Below are positions 11,440 to 22,845 of a stretch of 64,000 bases of DNA, in pieces. Position 1 is the stretch's first letter. Each line of letters starts with the position of its first letter. A program made the position numbers and the translations under genes. This DNA is from Rhodocyclaceae bacterium (GTDB lineage Bacteria; Pseudomonadota; Gammaproteobacteria; Burkholderiales; Rhodocyclaceae): assembly GCA_030824275.1 (NCBI GenBank), contig JAVBXY010000005.1:304351-368350 (forward strand), given 5' to 3'. The notes beneath the pieces were generated by a model, which ran no database searches, was not told the origin of the DNA, and saw only the letters and a program-made list of their open reading frames with translations.

Positions 11440-14223
11440 TCAGCCGCTGTTGCGCAATCCGGCCGCGACGCCGTTGATGGTCAGGTGGATGCCGCGCTTG
11501 ACCTTCTCGTCTGTTGCTCCTGCCCGGTGGCGGCGCAGCAGTTCCACTTGCAGGTGGTTGAGCGGGTCGAGGTAGGGGAAGCGGTGGCGGATCGAGCGGC
11601 GCAGGAGCGGGTTGTCGGCCAGCAGTTCGGCCTGACGGGTGATCGCCAGCAGCGCATCGATGGACGCCTGCCACTCGGCCTTGATGCGCGGGAAGATCGC
11701 GTTGCGCAGCGCCTCGTCCTTGACCAGTCCCGAGTAGCGCTCGGCGATGCCGATGTCACTCTTGGCCAGCACCATGTCCATGTTCGACAAGGTGGTGCGG
11801 AAGAAGCCCCATTCGTTGTGCATGCGGCGCAGCAGGTCCATGCCGGCTTCGCCCTGTTCCGCTTTCCACGCAGCCACCGCCGCGCCGAAGCCGAACCAGC
11901 CCGGCAGCATCAGGCGACATTGCGCCCAGGAGAAGACCCAGGGGATCGCCCGCAGGTCTTCGATGGCGGTGGTCTTCTTGCGCGAGGCCGGGCGGCTGCC
12001 GATGTTCAGTGCGGCGATTTCGGAAATCACGGTGGATTCCCAGAAATACTGCTCGAAGCCCGGCGTCTCATACACCATGCCCCGGTAAGCCTTGAAGGCG
12101 GCGGCGGAGAGGAACTCCATGGCGTCGAGGAATTCCGGCGCCGGGTTATCGTGCTGGTGCGGCAGCAGCGTCGCCTCCAGCGTTGCGGCGGCGAGGATTT
12201 CCAGGTTGCGGCGGCCCAGTTCCGGGTTGGCGTATTTCGAGGCGATGACTTCGCCCTGTTCGGTGATGCGGATCTGGCCTTGCACCGCACCCTGCGGTTG
12301 GGCCAGGATGGCCTGGTAGCTGGGGCCGCCGCCGCGACCGACGGAACCGCCGCGACCATGGAACAGACGCAGGGTGATGCCGTGGCGGGCGAAGACGCGG
12401 GTCAGTTCGATTTCGGACCGGTACAGCGACCAGCCCGAGGTGAGGAAGCCGCCGTCCTTGTTGCTGTCGGAATAGCCGACCATGACTTCCTGCAAGCCGT
12501 CCCGCGAACCGAGCAGGCGGTTGTAGACCGGCAGCGAGAACAGGCGGTCCATGATCGCCGCCGAGTTCTCCAGGTCGCCGATGGTCTCGAATAGCGGCAC
12601 GATGTTCACGTCGAGGGCATTGTCCAGCGGCCGCAGCAGGCCCACTTCCTTGAGCAGCACCGCGACTTCGAGGATGTCGGAGACGCCGTCGGTTTTCGAG
12701 ATGATGACGTTGTCGATGGCTGCCTTGCCGTAGCGCAGATGGATCGAGCGGGCGGTGTGGAAGATCGCCAGTTCGCCCTGGGTCTCTTCCGAATAGACGA
12801 CGCCGGGCGCAGCGAGCGGGCGCGGCGTGGCGAGTTCCTCGCTGAGCAGGGCGATGCGGGCCTCTTCGTCGAGGCGCAGGTAGTCGATGCCGGGGCGAGC
12901 GACAGCCAGCAGCTCGGCGACGGTGCGGGCATGGACATCTGAGTTCTGCCGCAGATCGAGCGGCGCCAGATGGAAGCCAAAAATCGACACTGCGCGGCGC
13001 AGCCGGCGCAGGCGACCGCGACCGATCAACGCGGCGTTGTGGGCCAGTAGCGAGCGATGCAGCACATCGAGATCGGCGGCGAACTCGGCGGCTGTGGCAT
13101 AGGGCGCGGCTTCGGCGACGGCGTGGCGCAGTGGTTCCAGTCCATCGAGGACGCGGGCGGTGGCCGCGAGCCGAGCGTAGAGGCCGGTGATGGCGCGGCG
13201 GTAAGGCTCGTCTTCCCGGTGCGGGCTCCTGTCCGGCGAGGCGGCGGCCAGCGCTGCCAGTTCATCACTGACGTCGACGAGGATGGAGGTGGACGACAGC
13301 GAGGCGCCGAGGCGATGCAGTTGGTCGAGGAAATAGCCGATGGCCTTGCGGCTCTGGGCGCGCATGGCGGCTTCGAGGATTTCGGCGGTGACGAAGGGAT
13401 TGCCGTCCCGGTCGCCGCCGATCCAGGAGCCGGGGCGCAGGAATGGTTTGAGTTCGTCCCCTGGCCACTTGGCAACGTGCTTTGCCAAGTGGTCTTCGAG
13501 CCCGTTGTAAAGGCGCGGCAGTTCACGCAGGAACGTGGTGTCGTAGAAGGAGAGGGCATTGGCCACTTCGTCCATCACCGAAAGCTTGGCGCGACGGAGC
13601 ATGCGCGTTTGCCACAGAGTTAGTACGGCACGGCGAATGGCTTCTTCGTGTTCTTCGTGTTCTTCCGGCGTGAGCTGGCTGCGGTCGCGCTCGTCGAGCA
13701 GGCGGGCGATCTTCCACTGGCAATCGAGGATGCTCTTGCGCTGCACTTCCGTCGGGTGGGCGGTGAGCACGGGCCGCACTTCGGCGCTGGCGAAGAAGCT
13801 TGCCAGGCGCGGCGCATCAATGCCGGCGTCGCGGGCACGCTGCACCGAGTGCACCAGGCTGCCTTCACGGGGCGGTGAGCCGGCCAGGGCGTGGGCGCGG
13901 GCGCGGCGGATGTGCTGTTGGTCCTCGGCGATATTGGCCAGGTGCGAGAAATAGCTGAAGGCCCGCGCGACCTGCGTCGTCATCGGATTCGGCAGGGCGC
14001 CGAGCACGGCTTCCAGTTCGCGGCTGGCAGCATGGTCTTCGTCGCGATGGAAACGCAGGGCCAGCTGGCGGATGCGTTCGACGATGTCGAAGGCATCAGC
14101 GCCTTCCTGGTCGCGCAGCGTGTCGCCGAGGATGCGGCCGAGCAGGCGGATGTCCTCCTTGAGCGGGGCTTCCTTGGCATCGCTGCTTACGTCACTGTGG
14201 GCGTCGTGCGGGGTAGTGGTCAT
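11440..14223 (-). CDS. ppc: Phosphoenolpyruvate carboxylase
   Basis: [47 protein letters not shown]-terminal ...[14 protein letters not shown]; start at MTTTPHDAH. Confidence 0.96.
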   Translation of the reverse strand: MTTTPHDAHSDVSSDAKEAPLKEDIRLLGRILGDTLRDQEGADAFDIVERIRQLALRFHRDEDHAASRELEAVLGALPNPMTTQVARAFSYFSHLANIAEDQQHIRRARAHALAGSPPREGSLVHSVQRARDAGIDAPRLASFFASAEVRPVLTAHPTEVQRKSILDCQWKIARLLDERDRSQLTPEEHEEHEEAIRRAVLTLWQTRMLRRAKLSVMDEVANALSFYDTTFLRELPRLYNGLEDHLAKHVAKWPGDELKPFLRPGSWIGGDRDGNPFVTAEILEAAMRAQSRKAIGYFLDQLHRLGASLSSTSILVDVSDELAALAAASPDRSPHREDEPYRRAITGLYARLAATARVLDGLEPLRHAVAEAAPYATAAEFAADLDVLHRSLLAHNAALIGRGRLRRLRRAVSIFGFHLAPLDLRQNSDVHARTVAELLAVARPGIDYLRLDEEARIALLSEELATPRPLAAPGVVYSEETQGELAIFHTARSIHLRYGKAAIDNVIISKTDGVSDILEVAVLLKEVGLLRPLDNALDVNIVPLFETIGDLENSAAIMDRLFSLPVYNRLLGSRDGLQEVMVGYSDSNKDGGFLTSGWSLYRSEIELTRVFARHGITLRLFHGRGGSVGRGGGPSYQAILAQPQGAVQGQIRITEQGEVIASKYANPELGRRNLEILAAATLEATLLPHQHDNPAPEFLDAMEFLSAAAFKAYRGMVYETPGFEQYFWESTVISEIAALNIGSRPASRKKTTAIEDLRAIPWVFSWAQCRLMLPGWFGFGAAVAAWKAEQGEAGMDLLRRMHNEWGFFRTTLSNMDMVLAKSDIGIAERYSGLVKDEALRNAIFPRIKAEWQASIDALLAITRQAELLADNPLLRRSIRHRFPYLDPLNHLQVELLRRHRAGATDEKVKRGIHLTINGVAAGLRNSG

Positions 14224-14768
14224 CGGACTTGGCTCGGTTGGGCACTCAGTTGGGCGATATGTTGACGGGAGGTTTCGAGGGCGCGCTCGAGATAGGCGCC
14301 GTAGAAGTCGGCGGTGCGGAAGCCGACAATGGCTTCGGCGCTGGCCTGCCCCCTGGGGTCGTAGAACATCAGGGTGGGGGCGAAGCTGGCCTTCTGGGCT
14401 TTGGAAAAGTCGGCGCTGGTGGTACGGCGACCGGCGAAATCCACCAAGGGCTCGCGCTCGTCCATGTGGATTTCGCGGATCACCGCCTGCGGCGTCTTTT
14501 CCTTCGACAGCGGCAGCAGGTATTCGCGGCGCAGTTTTTCGCACCAGGAACAATCGGCGCGGGTGTAGAGCACCACCACGGGCACGCCGTCCTTTGCCGC
14601 CAGCTTCGCATCCGCAGCGAGATCGCGGGCCGTCGGCAGGCCGTGGGGCGAGTCCTTGGCGACGACCGGGGTGGTCCCGGTCACGACAATGGCGCATGCT
14701 AGAATCGCCAGCCAAATCAAGCCCCGGCCGGCATTTTCAGGCTGCCGGCGCAATAAATTCTTCCACAT
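14220..14768 (-). CDS. Thioredoxin-fold protein, exported or membrane anchored
   Basis: N-terminal hydrophobic segment, [24 protein letters not shown] (CSWC active site), [12 protein letters not shown]; start MWKNLLRRQ. Confidence 0.8.
   Translation of the reverse strand: MWKNLLRRQPENAGRGLIWLAILACAIVVTGTTPVVAKDSPHGLPTARDLAADAKLAAKDGVPVVVLYTRADCSWCEKLRREYLLPLSKEKTPQAVIREIHMDEREPLVDFAGRRTTSADFSKAQKASFAPTLMFYDPRGQASAEAIVGFRTADFYGAYLERALETSRQHIAQLSAQPSQVR
14405..14428 (-). repeat. Dispersed 24-bp motif copy 3 (intragenic, thioredoxin-fold gene)
   Basis: Minus strand GCCGTACCACCAGCGCCGACTTTT; encodes RRTTSADF. Confidence 0.85.
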
Positions 14769-14794
14769 TCTGTTCTCCGTCGATCGGTCGTCCA

Positions 14795-15742
14795 GTGAGC
14801 CTTGCAACTTCTCCCGTTTCCACTCCCGAACGTCTTGTAATTGCCACGCGCGAATCGCGGCTCGCCCTCTGGCAGGCCGAACACGTGCGCAGTCTTTTGC
14901 AGGGATTGTATCCGTCCTGCACCGTGGAATTGCTCGGCATGACCACTCGCGGCGACAAAATTCTCGACCGCCCGCTGGCCAAGGTCGGCGGCAAGGGCCT
15001 CTTCGTCAAGGAACTGGAAACCGCCCTGCTCGACGGCTCCGCCGATCTCGCCGTGCATTCCATGAAAGACGTGCCGATGCAGCTGGAGCCCGAGTTCGCC
15101 CTGGTTGCCATCGGCCCCCGCGAAGTCCCGCTCGATGCCTTCATTTCCAACAAGTACGAGAGCCTGGCCGACATGCCGCCGGGTGCCGTGGTCGGCACCT
15201 CCAGCCTGCGTCGCGAAGCCCAACTGCATGCGCGTCATCCCTACCTCGCAGTGACACCCCTGCGCGGCAACCTCGATACCCGTTTGCGCAAGCTCGACGA
15301 AGGCCAGTTCGATGCCATCATCCTCGCCGCCGCCGGCCTGAAGCGCCTCGGCCTGGGCGACCGCATCCGTTCCGTGCTGACCGCCGAAGATTCACTGCCC
15401 GCCGCCGGGCAGGGCGCACTCGGTATCGAGGCACTGAGTTCCCGCGCCGATGTCGCCGCCTGGCTGGCGCCGCTCAACGACGCCGCCACCGCTGCCTGCG
15501 TGCGCGCCGAGCGCGCCGTCTCGCGGGCCCTGGCCGGTAGCTGCGAAGTGCCGCTGGGCGCCTATGCCGAGCAGCGCGATGGCGCCCTGTTCCTGCGCGG
15601 CTTCGTTGCCAGCCCCGACGGCGCGCGCTTCGCCCACGCCGAACTTACCGGCGCCACCGCCGATCCCGAAGCGCTGGGCCTGCAACTGGCTGCCGCCTTG
15701 CACGCGCAGGGCGCCGACGACATCCTGTCTTCGCTTGGCTGA
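14795..15742 (+). CDS. hemC: Hydroxymethylbilane synthase (porphobilinogen deaminase)
   Basis: [54 protein letters not shown] start inferred. Confidence 0.95.
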   Translation: MSLATSPVSTPERLVIATRESRLALWQAEHVRSLLQGLYPSCTVELLGMTTRGDKILDRPLAKVGGKGLFVKELETALLDGSADLAVHSMKDVPMQLEPEFALVAIGPREVPLDAFISNKYESLADMPPGAVVGTSSLRREAQLHARHPYLAVTPLRGNLDTRLRKLDEGQFDAIILAAAGLKRLGLGDRIRSVLTAEDSLPAAGQGALGIEALSSRADVAAWLAPLNDAATAACVRAERAVSRALAGSCEVPLGAYAEQRDGALFLRGFVASPDGARFAHAELTGATADPEALGLQLAAALHAQGADDILSSLG

Positions 15743-16520
15743 CACCGGTTTGCAGGATCGCCGCATCGTCGTCACCCGTCCTGCCGGACAGGCGGCGCAT
15801 CTCGCCACGGCACTGACGGAACAGGGCGCCGTGCCGGTCTTCTTCCCCGTGCTGGAAATCCGCGACATCGCCGACCCTGCGCCGGTACTCGATGCGGCCA
15901 TCCGCCTCGACAGCTTCGATCTCGCCGTCTTCGTCAGCCCCAATGCCATCGACAAGGCTCTGGCCCTGATCCTGCCGCGCCGTTCCTGGCCGGCGCATTT
16001 GCGCGTCGCTGCCCTGGGCAAGAGCAGCGAACTGGCGCTGGCCCGTCACGGCATCACCGAGGTGATCTCGCCGGCCCTGCGCTTCGATTCGGAAGCCCTG
16101 CTGGAACTGCCGGAACTCATCGACGTGAAGGGCCGCCGCGTGATCATCTTCCGTGGCGACGGCGGTCGCGAACTGCTCGGCGAGACGCTGCACGCGCGCG
16201 GCGCCAGCGTCGAATATCTGACCTGCTACCGGCGCGGTCGCCCCGACCTCGATCCCGCACCCCTGCTCAAGCTCTGGGAAGCCGGCCGCCTCGACGCGGT
16301 GACGCTGACCAGCAGCGAGGGCCTGCGCAATTTCTTCGGTATGCTCGGCCATCTCGGTCAGGCCTGGTTGAAGAAAACCCCCGCCTTCGTGCCCCACGCC
16401 CGCATCGCCGACCAGGCCCGCGCGCTGGGACTGAGCAAGGTCATTCCCACCGGCCCCGGCGACGACGGATTGGTGGCCGGACTCGTGCAATACTTCGTAT
16501 CCCATGGAAACTCCCGCTGA
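15735..16520 (+). CDS. hemD: Uroporphyrinogen-III synthase
   Basis: [19 protein letters not shown]..., [11 protein letters not shown], directly downstream of hemC; start (TTG, overlapping hemC) approximate. Confidence 0.88.
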   Translation: MADTGLQDRRIVVTRPAGQAAHLATALTEQGAVPVFFPVLEIRDIADPAPVLDAAIRLDSFDLAVFVSPNAIDKALALILPRRSWPAHLRVAALGKSSELALARHGITEVISPALRFDSEALLELPELIDVKGRRVIIFRGDGGRELLGETLHARGASVEYLTCYRRGRPDLDPAPLLKLWEAGRLDAVTLTSSEGLRNFFGMLGHLGQAWLKKTPAFVPHARIADQARALGLSKVIPTGPGDDGLVAGLVQYFVSHGNSR

Positions 16521-17580
16521 AAATTCCGTTGCCGTTCCCGTCGCCACTCCTGCCACCTCGCGCTGGCGGGATGCGGTGAAAAAGCCGACCGTGCGCATCG
16601 CCGCCGTGGCGGTGCTGATCGTCGTCGCTCAATGGGTCGATACCCGCATGCAGGTTTCCCACCTGCAAGAGGAACTCGCCCGTCGTCTGGCCGAGGGCGA
16701 CAGCGTGGCCAAGGAAGGCCGCTCGCTGGCGAAACAGAACACCGATGCAGTGGCGGCGCTCCAGGCCAAGGTCGGCGTGCTGGACGCGAAACTGGCCGAG
16801 ACCCAGAATCAGGCCGTGGCGCTGGAAGCCATGTATCAGGAACTCTCCAGCAGCCGCGACGAGCGCGTGCTGGCCGAGGTCGAGCAGGCCGTCTCCATCG
16901 CCATGCAGCAACTCCAGTTCGCCGGCAACATCGAGGCCGCGCTGATAGCCCTGCAAGGCGCCGACACCCGTCTCGCCCGCTCCGCCCAGCCCCAGTTCAT
17001 TCCCGTGCGCAAGCTGATCGCCCGCGACATCGAACGCCTCAAGGCAACGCCGGGGGCTGATGTCACCGGCATCTCGCTGAAGATCGAAAGCGTTGTTGCG
17101 GTGGCCGACGGCCTGCCCCTGGCCTACGAACAGCGGCCGAAAGTGGAGATGCCGAAGCCTGCCGGTGCCGCCAAGCCCGCAGCGACCAGCGCCGTTACCG
17201 GTGAATTCTGGCGCGCACTGGGCGCCGATCTCTGGCGTGAGATGAAGCAACTGATCCGCATCGAGCGCATCGATCAGGGCGATCCGGCGCTGCTTTCGCC
17301 GACCCAGGCTTTCTTCCTGCGCGAGAACCTCAAGCTGCGTTTGCTCAATGCCCGTCTGGCCCTCTTGCAGCGGGATGGCAAGACTTTCCGCGAAGAGATT
17401 CGTCAGGCTCGCGAGCAGCTCGACCGCTATTTCGACGGCCGCACCAAGCCGGTCCAGTCCGCCCTGGCGACCCTGAAAGTGCTGGCCGCCACCGACGTCA
17501 GCTTCGACCTGCCAGGTCTCGCCGAAACCTCTGCGGCCCTGCGCAACCTGAAGATCGCCCGCGAGCGGGCTACTCGCTGA
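16504..17580 (+). CDS. hemX: HemX-like protein (uroporphyrinogen-III C-methyltransferase family annotation)
   Basis: Single TM then coiled-coil (QVSHLQEELARRLAEGD...) and HemX domain; hemCDXY synteny. Confidence 0.85.
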   Translation: METPAENSVAVPVATPATSRWRDAVKKPTVRIAAVAVLIVVAQWVDTRMQVSHLQEELARRLAEGDSVAKEGRSLAKQNTDAVAALQAKVGVLDAKLAETQNQAVALEAMYQELSSSRDERVLAEVEQAVSIAMQQLQFAGNIEAALIALQGADTRLARSAQPQFIPVRKLIARDIERLKATPGADVTGISLKIESVVAVADGLPLAYEQRPKVEMPKPAGAAKPAATSAVTGEFWRALGADLWREMKQLIRIERIDQGDPALLSPTQAFFLRENLKLRLLNARLALLQRDGKTFREEIRQAREQLDRYFDGRTKPVQSALATLKVLAATDVSFDLPGLAETSAALRNLKIARERATR

Positions 17581-17581
17581 C

Positions 17582-18763
17582 ATGCGCGCCCTGTTCTGGT
17601 TGCTGGTCCTGGCTGCCTCGGCCGTCGGCCTCGCGCTGGCCGCCCGTTACAACGACGGCTATGTGCTGCTGGTGCTGCCGCCCTGGCGCGCCGAACTGTC
17701 GCTGAATTTCTTCCTACTGCTTGCCGCAGTCGGCTTCATCGTTCTCTATCTGCTGGCGCGGGCCGTCAATCACACCCTGGCGCTGCCGCGTGCAGTGGCC
17801 GAATTTCGCCAGCGTCGCAAGCACGAAAAAGCCGAGGCCGCCCTGCGCGATGCCTGGCGTCTGCTCCAGGAAGGGCGTTACGGCCATGCCGTGAAGAGCG
17901 CGGAAAAAGCCTGGGTCGGTCATCCGGCCCCCGGCATCGTCGCCCTGGCCGGCTGGAAAGCCGCCCATGCCCTGCGCGATCCGCAGCGGGAGACCGAATG
18001 GGCTGCGCGCATTCATGCCTTCGATGCCGAAGGCATGTCCTCGGCACGACTGATGACCGAAGCAGAATTCGCCCTCGACGGACGCCGTTTCGACGACGCC
18101 CGCGCCGCTCTAGCGAAACTTGCCGAGAAAGAAGGCCGTCACATCGCCGCCCTGCGCCTCGCCCTGCGTGCCGAGCAGGGCCTGGGCAACTGGCGTGAAG
18201 TGGCGCGCCTCGCCCATCAGCTCGAAAAGCACAAGGCCCTGACGCCCGAACAGGCGGCGCCATTGCGCCGTCGCGCCGTGCGCGAGGCCCTGCGGGCCCT
18301 GAATACCGATCCGGTGGGCCTGATGCGTTACTGGCGCGAACTGGAGGACGCGGATCGCGCCGAACCGGCGCTGGCGCTGGAAACCGCCCGTGCCCTGATG
18401 GCCGCTGGCGATTGCCGCGAAGCCCAGCGTGTGATCGACGACGCCCTCGAAGAACATTGGGATGCGACCCTGTTGCTGGCCTATGCAGAATGCGCCAGCG
18501 GCGAGGCCGGCAATGCCATCGGTCGCATCGCCCAAGCCGAGAAGTGGCTGGCCCAGCGCCCCCGCGATGGCGCCCTGTTGCTGACCCTGGGCCGCCTGTG
18601 CCGCCAGCAGCAATTGTGGGGCAAGGCCCGCAGCTACCTCGAAGCCTCGCTGGCCATCGACGTCACCCGTGCCGCCCATGTCGAACTCGCGCAATTGCTC
18701 GAGCAGCTCGAAGAGTCGGCGCTGGCGACACGGCACTACCGGGCGGCGGCGCTGCTGAACTGA
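17582..18763 (+). CDS. hemY: HemY protein, TPR-containing
   Basis: Two N-terminal TM segments (MRALFWLLVLAASAVGLALAARYNDGYVLLVLPPWRAELSLNFFLLL) and TPR-like helices; hemCDXY synteny. Confidence 0.88.
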   Translation: MRALFWLLVLAASAVGLALAARYNDGYVLLVLPPWRAELSLNFFLLLAAVGFIVLYLLARAVNHTLALPRAVAEFRQRRKHEKAEAALRDAWRLLQEGRYGHAVKSAEKAWVGHPAPGIVALAGWKAAHALRDPQRETEWAARIHAFDAEGMSSARLMTEAEFALDGRRFDDARAALAKLAEKEGRHIAALRLALRAEQGLGNWREVARLAHQLEKHKALTPEQAAPLRRRAVREALRALNTDPVGLMRYWRELEDADRAEPALALETARALMAAGDCREAQRVIDDALEEHWDATLLLAYAECASGEAGNAIGRIAQAEKWLAQRPRDGALLLTLGRLCRQQQLWGKARSYLEASLAIDVTRAAHVELAQLLEQLEESALATRHYRAAALLN

Positions 18764-18794
18764 TCGTCCGCATTCGTCGGCGGGGTGCTGTCCC

Positions 18795-18818
18795 GCCGTA
18801 TCGCCAACGCCGACTTTT
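18795..18818 (+). repeat. Dispersed 24-bp motif copy 4 (intergenic, convergent hemY / DUF1631 genes)
   Basis: GCCGTATCGCCAACGCCGACTTTT. Confidence 0.9.
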
Positions 18819-18822
18819 TCGA

Positions 18823-20940
18823 TCAGGTGCGCCGGTCGAGCGACTTGATGGCGCCATGGATGGCGCGTTCGAAGATCGGCTGATCGGGCTTCACAATCTG
18901 CGCCGTCCCGTTCTTCAGGCGCACTGCCAATGCTTCCGGCGTGATCGAGAGTGCACAGGCGGAGGCGCTGTTGCTGAAGAGGATGAGCGTGCGGCTGGGA
19001 TTTATCCAGGTCAGTCGCTCGCGACGGGTTTGTCCCGTCGTGATGAAATCGACCCAGTCGCCGCGAACCAACTGACGCACGCGGCGCAGATCGACACGGT
19101 CTGGCGTGTTTTGCTCGTCGAGCCCGGCATCGTCCGGCAGCGAGATGTCCTGGACGCGAATACCGCTGTCCGTTGCGTGGCTGACCTGCAAGGTCGGCCC
19201 GGCGTCACGGGCGCGCGGCTTTTCTGCCACAGGCACCTCGCCCTCCACTTTTGTGACGGTATTCCTCTTTCCCCGCAAGGCGGCCAGTTGCAGGTCGATC
19301 AGCATGTCCATGAAGGACTTGCGTTCGGTGGGCGCCGTACCGATCTCGTCGAAGCCGGCAGTGATCTTCTTGAGCAGTGCCGGTAGCAGGTCGGCCTGCC
19401 GCTTCTGGTCCGCAGCCTCTTGCTTGGGGGTAATTGTCCACAGCAGATCGGTAACGACCTGCTGGGCCTCGATGGTCGGCGCGCCGTCCTCGCCAGACTG
19501 GGCGATGCGGCCCTGTATGACGTCGCGCCAGTAGGTGCGGAGAAAGCCCTCGATTTCGGCCGGTATCTCCGGCACCAGCAGGCGGGCAATGCACTCGTTT
19601 GCCGCCTTCTGTGCGCGCAACTGCGCCACCCGCTTGTGGCGCATTTCCTCCTCGCGGGCGTGCACCGCATCGGCCAGTGCGCGGTTCTGGTGTTCCTCAA
19701 GCTCTTCCCGCTCGGCCAGGAATGCATCCAGTTCGGCGTTGGCAGCGTCGAAAATCGCCATGTCGCCGTCGTAGCTGCCCTGCACCTTGTCGACCAGTTC
19801 CGAGAGCTTGATATAGAACGGGTCGTCCGAATTGACGATCTTGCCCCAGCGGACGGCTACGACCGAAATGCTGTCGAGGAAGCGTCTTGCCGGGTGGCCG
19901 CGATCTGCGAAGAAGCGCTGGTTGAGCACGGCGGCACGCAGCACGGTTGACTGTAGCCGCGCGACCAGTGCCTTGATGCCTTCCGAAACGCTGGGGTCGC
20001 TGAAGATCAGGTCAAACAGTTCGGCGACGATATCCAGCGTCACCGCCTCCATCGGCTTCACGTTCCGCGCCGCGTTGCTGTCGCGCGCCATGCGGACGAT
20101 GTTGGTGTGCGTGCCCGGGGTTACCGAAGGGGGCGTCGCCTGCAAGGTCTTCAGGGAACTGAACAGTTCGTGACTGCCGGCCGAGGATTTGTGCGTCTCG
20201 GTCGTATTCGCTGACTTGGTACGCTCCTTCACCAGGCGGTCCAGGGTGCTCGCCATCTTGGTGGATTCCGCAGCCACTTCATGGGCATCGACAGGGGTCG
20301 TGTCCCGGTAGCTGCGCTTGAGCCGAGGCAGGATGTCGGCCTCGATCAGCGCCTCATTGAGTACCCGGTAGAGCTGGGACATCTCTGCGGCAATCTGCTC
20401 GCCGATGAGTTTCAGCAGCAGGATGCGTGCGTTCGTGTCGGTCGTGAACTCGGCACAGACCGCTTCGATGCAGGACCACAGCGACGAGAGCTTGAAGGTC
20501 GCGTCCCCGGGCGGCATGGCCGAGCGCAGGACGAGGTAGGAAATTCGCTGCTCCAGCGGTTTGGTCTCGTCGCGACAGGCCGTCGCTATTCGGTCCAGAG
20601 CATCGTGCGCGGCGAGCTGAATGGACTCCTCCGCATCGCTCAACAGCCTCAGGTTTGCCGCATCGGTGTCGTCGGCGCCCGGCTTCGGTGCCTGTACGGC
20701 GCGCGCCGCGAGCTTGGCCCGCAAGGACGGCGTCACTTCCCCCCAGTTTGCCGACAGCGACTGCTTGAGGGTAGCGGCGGCAACGCGCCGGACATGGTCG
20801 CGCGCAGTGTCACCCCGTTTGATCGCGGCCTGAACCAGCGTGGGGCCCAGTTCCTCGAATATCTCGCACAGATCGTTTTCCATCTGCGCACGGCAACCCG
20901 CTATCAGCGTACCGAGGGTTGCGGCGTCTTTTTCGGCCAT
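18823..20940 (-). CDS. DUF1631 family protein
   Basis: 705 aa, MAEKDAATLGTLIAGCRAQMENDL..., C-terminal PilZ-like/DUF1631-like segment ...RLTWINPSRTLILFSNSASACALSITPEALA. Confidence 0.65.
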   Translation of the reverse strand: MAEKDAATLGTLIAGCRAQMENDLCEIFEELGPTLVQAAIKRGDTARDHVRRVAAATLKQSLSANWGEVTPSLRAKLAARAVQAPKPGADDTDAANLRLLSDAEESIQLAAHDALDRIATACRDETKPLEQRISYLVLRSAMPPGDATFKLSSLWSCIEAVCAEFTTDTNARILLLKLIGEQIAAEMSQLYRVLNEALIEADILPRLKRSYRDTTPVDAHEVAAESTKMASTLDRLVKERTKSANTTETHKSSAGSHELFSSLKTLQATPPSVTPGTHTNIVRMARDSNAARNVKPMEAVTLDIVAELFDLIFSDPSVSEGIKALVARLQSTVLRAAVLNQRFFADRGHPARRFLDSISVVAVRWGKIVNSDDPFYIKLSELVDKVQGSYDGDMAIFDAANAELDAFLAEREELEEHQNRALADAVHAREEEMRHKRVAQLRAQKAANECIARLLVPEIPAEIEGFLRTYWRDVIQGRIAQSGEDGAPTIEAQQVVTDLLWTITPKQEAADQKRQADLLPALLKKITAGFDEIGTAPTERKSFMDMLIDLQLAALRGKRNTVTKVEGEVPVAEKPRARDAGPTLQVSHATDSGIRVQDISLPDDAGLDEQNTPDRVDLRRVRQLVRGDWVDFITTGQTRRERLTWINPSRTLILFSNSASACALSITPEALAVRLKNGTAQIVKPDQPIFERAIHGAIKSLDRRT

Positions 20941-21107
20941 ATCAGGTCGGCTTCCGGGAATTATTTTCTTCGATTATCACATTCGGCGATTGCCGAATTT
21001 ACTTAGGGAACATATCAACGCGCACGCCTCGCCATAGACCCTCCGACAAAACTTTCGCGCTTGGCAAGCAGCACAGTGGCGAAGGATTTCCCGAAGCGGC
21101 TGCGCCT

Positions 21108-21836
21108 TTATCCAGCAGGGTCGCGCCGCTCTGGGTGACTTGGCGGATTGGGCTTGGTACGCCTCACCTCTTGTTCTGTCACGGTGTAATGCAGCGCATA
21201 GGTTGCGGTCACCGTGTCCGGCGCTGCGCCATGCCGCGCCAAGGCATCCGGTTCGAGATGTCCTGCGATGGCCTCGCGCAAGGCGTCGGCATCGTAGGCC
21301 ATCGCCAGGATGAGCCAGGCCATGGGCTTGTCCGGGCCGCGAATCGATTGTTCTTTCGTCATGGGCGGTGGCGGCGCGGGTTGCAGCAGGTGCACGCCGG
21401 CCATTCCTCGCCGCGACGCCATGGCCGGGAAAACTTCCTGCGCGAGCCAGTCCTTTAGCCCTGCTTCCTTGCCGATGACCGGCGTGAAGCGCACGGATAC
21501 CGCCGCATGGCCGATGCCGAATCCGGATCCGGCGACGACGGTGCAGAATCCCCGGACCATGCTGCGGAAGCGGCTCATCATCGCGGTGGTCCAGGGCGTC
21601 GGATTGTTCAGGCGTTCCAGGTAGGCCGGGGAGGTGGCGACATCGGTGTCGGTGACCTCGTAGATCACCATGTATTTCGGTGCGCCGGTGTTGGCCACCC
21701 AGCGTGTTGCGCGCAGGAAACCTGGAATCGAGAGCCGTTCGTGCAGGTGCTCGTAGGTGTGCCAATCGTCATGGTCGGCGTTGTCGCCGTCGATGTCGTA
21801 GTACAGAACCATTGCCGCGTCGCTGCAAAGTGCCAT
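21108..21836 (-). CDS. Conserved hypothetical, probable tandem dimeric alpha/beta-barrel (EthD-like)
   Basis: HDDWHTYEHLHERLSIPGFLRATRWVA...KYMVIYEVTD; two similar halves. Start may be 21812 (MVLYYDID). Confidence 0.55.
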   Translation of the reverse strand: MALCSDAAMVLYYDIDGDNADHDDWHTYEHLHERLSIPGFLRATRWVANTGAPKYMVIYEVTDTDVATSPAYLERLNNPTPWTTAMMSRFRSMVRGFCTVVAGSGFGIGHAAVSVRFTPVIGKEAGLKDWLAQEVFPAMASRRGMAGVHLLQPAPPPPMTKEQSIRGPDKPMAWLILAMAYDADALREAIAGHLEPDALARHGAAPDTVTATYALHYTVTEQEVRRTKPNPPSHPERRDPAG

Positions 21837-21948
21837 GGGTCGATTCTCCTGGGGGGCGAGGATTGCTCGAGGGCGACGAAACCGCTGATTGCCCCCGCCC
21901 GTAAAAAGCCAGCGTTGGCGGTATGAATGCCCCGAAGTGGGTAGGGCG

Positions 21949-22845
21949 TTACACCCAGTCGCGCGGCGGCAGGAAGTCGGTGTAGAGCTTCGCTTCTTCG
22001 CTGCCGGCTTCCGGTTGCCAGTCGTAACGCCATTTGACGATGGGCGGTAGGGACATCAGGATTGATTCGGTGCGACCGCCCGATTGCAGGCCGAAGAGGG
22101 TGCCGCGATCCCAGACAAGATTGAATTCGACATAGCGGCCGCGCCGGTAGGCATGGAAGTCGCGTTCGTGCTCGCCGTAGGGAATGTCGCGGCGACGTTC
22201 GAGGATGGGCAGATAGGCGGCAGTGAAGTGGTCGCCGACGCTTTGCGTCAGGGCAAAGCAGCGCTCGAAGCCTTCCTCGTTGAGGTCGTCGAAGAAGATG
22301 CCGCCGATGCCGCGCGCTTCGTTGCGATGCTTGAGGAAGAAGTAGCGGTCGCACCAGCTCTTGAAGTGCTGGTAGGTGGCGATGCCCCAAGGGGCGAGGG
22401 CATCGCGACAGGTGCCGTGGAAATGTACGGCATCCTGTTCGAAGCCGTAATAGGGCGTCAGGTCCATGCCGCCGCCGAACCACCAGACCGGCTCGGCGCC
22501 GTCCTTCTCGGCGACGAAGAAGCGCACGTTCATGTGCGAGGTCGGGCAGTGGGGATTGCGCGGATGCAGTACCAGCGAAACACCCATGGCTTCCCAGCGG
22601 CGCCCGGCCAGTTCAGGGCGATGGGCGGTAGCCGAGGCGGGCATGGCCTCGCCCTTGACGTGGGAGAAGTTGACGCCGCCGCGCTCGAAGAGCTGGCCTT
22701 CCTCGATCAGGCGCGAGATGCCGCCACCACCCTCGGGGCGTTGCCATTGGTCGGTGCGGAAGGGCTGGCCATCGGCGGCTTCGAGTTCAGCAACGATGCG
22801 GCTTTGCAGGCCGGTGAAATAGTCGCGGATGGGGTCAGTGTTCAT
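21949..22845 (-). CDS. hemF: Oxygen-dependent coproporphyrinogen-III oxidase
   Basis: [88 protein letters not shown]-like C-terminus. Confidence 0.97.
   Translation of the reverse strand: MNTDPIRDYFTGLQSRIVAELEAADGQPFRTDQWQRPEGGGGISRLIEEGQLFERGGVNFSHVKGEAMPASATAHRPELAGRRWEAMGVSLVLHPRNPHCPTSHMNVRFFVAEKDGAEPVWWFGGGMDLTPYYGFEQDAVHFHGTCRDALAPWGIATYQHFKSWCDRYFFLKHRNEARGIGGIFFDDLNEEGFERCFALTQSVGDHFTAAYLPILERRRDIPYGEHERDFHAYRRGRYVEFNLVWDRGTLFGLQSGGRTESILMSLPPIVKWRYDWQPEAGSEEAKLYTDFLPPRDWV

Noticed and set aside
14224-14715. N-terminal extension of the ppc ORF
   Set aside because: Overlaps the thioredoxin-fold gene in another frame. The ppc start is at 14223.
14072-14794. N-terminal extension of the hemC ORF
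   Set aside because: Runs antisense through ppc and the thioredoxin gene. HemC homology starts just after 14795.
20981-20998. Hairpin ATTCGGC-GATT-GCCGAAT between the DUF1631 gene and the hypothetical gene
   Set aside because: Short stem without a clear T tract. Could be a weak terminator or chance, so not called.
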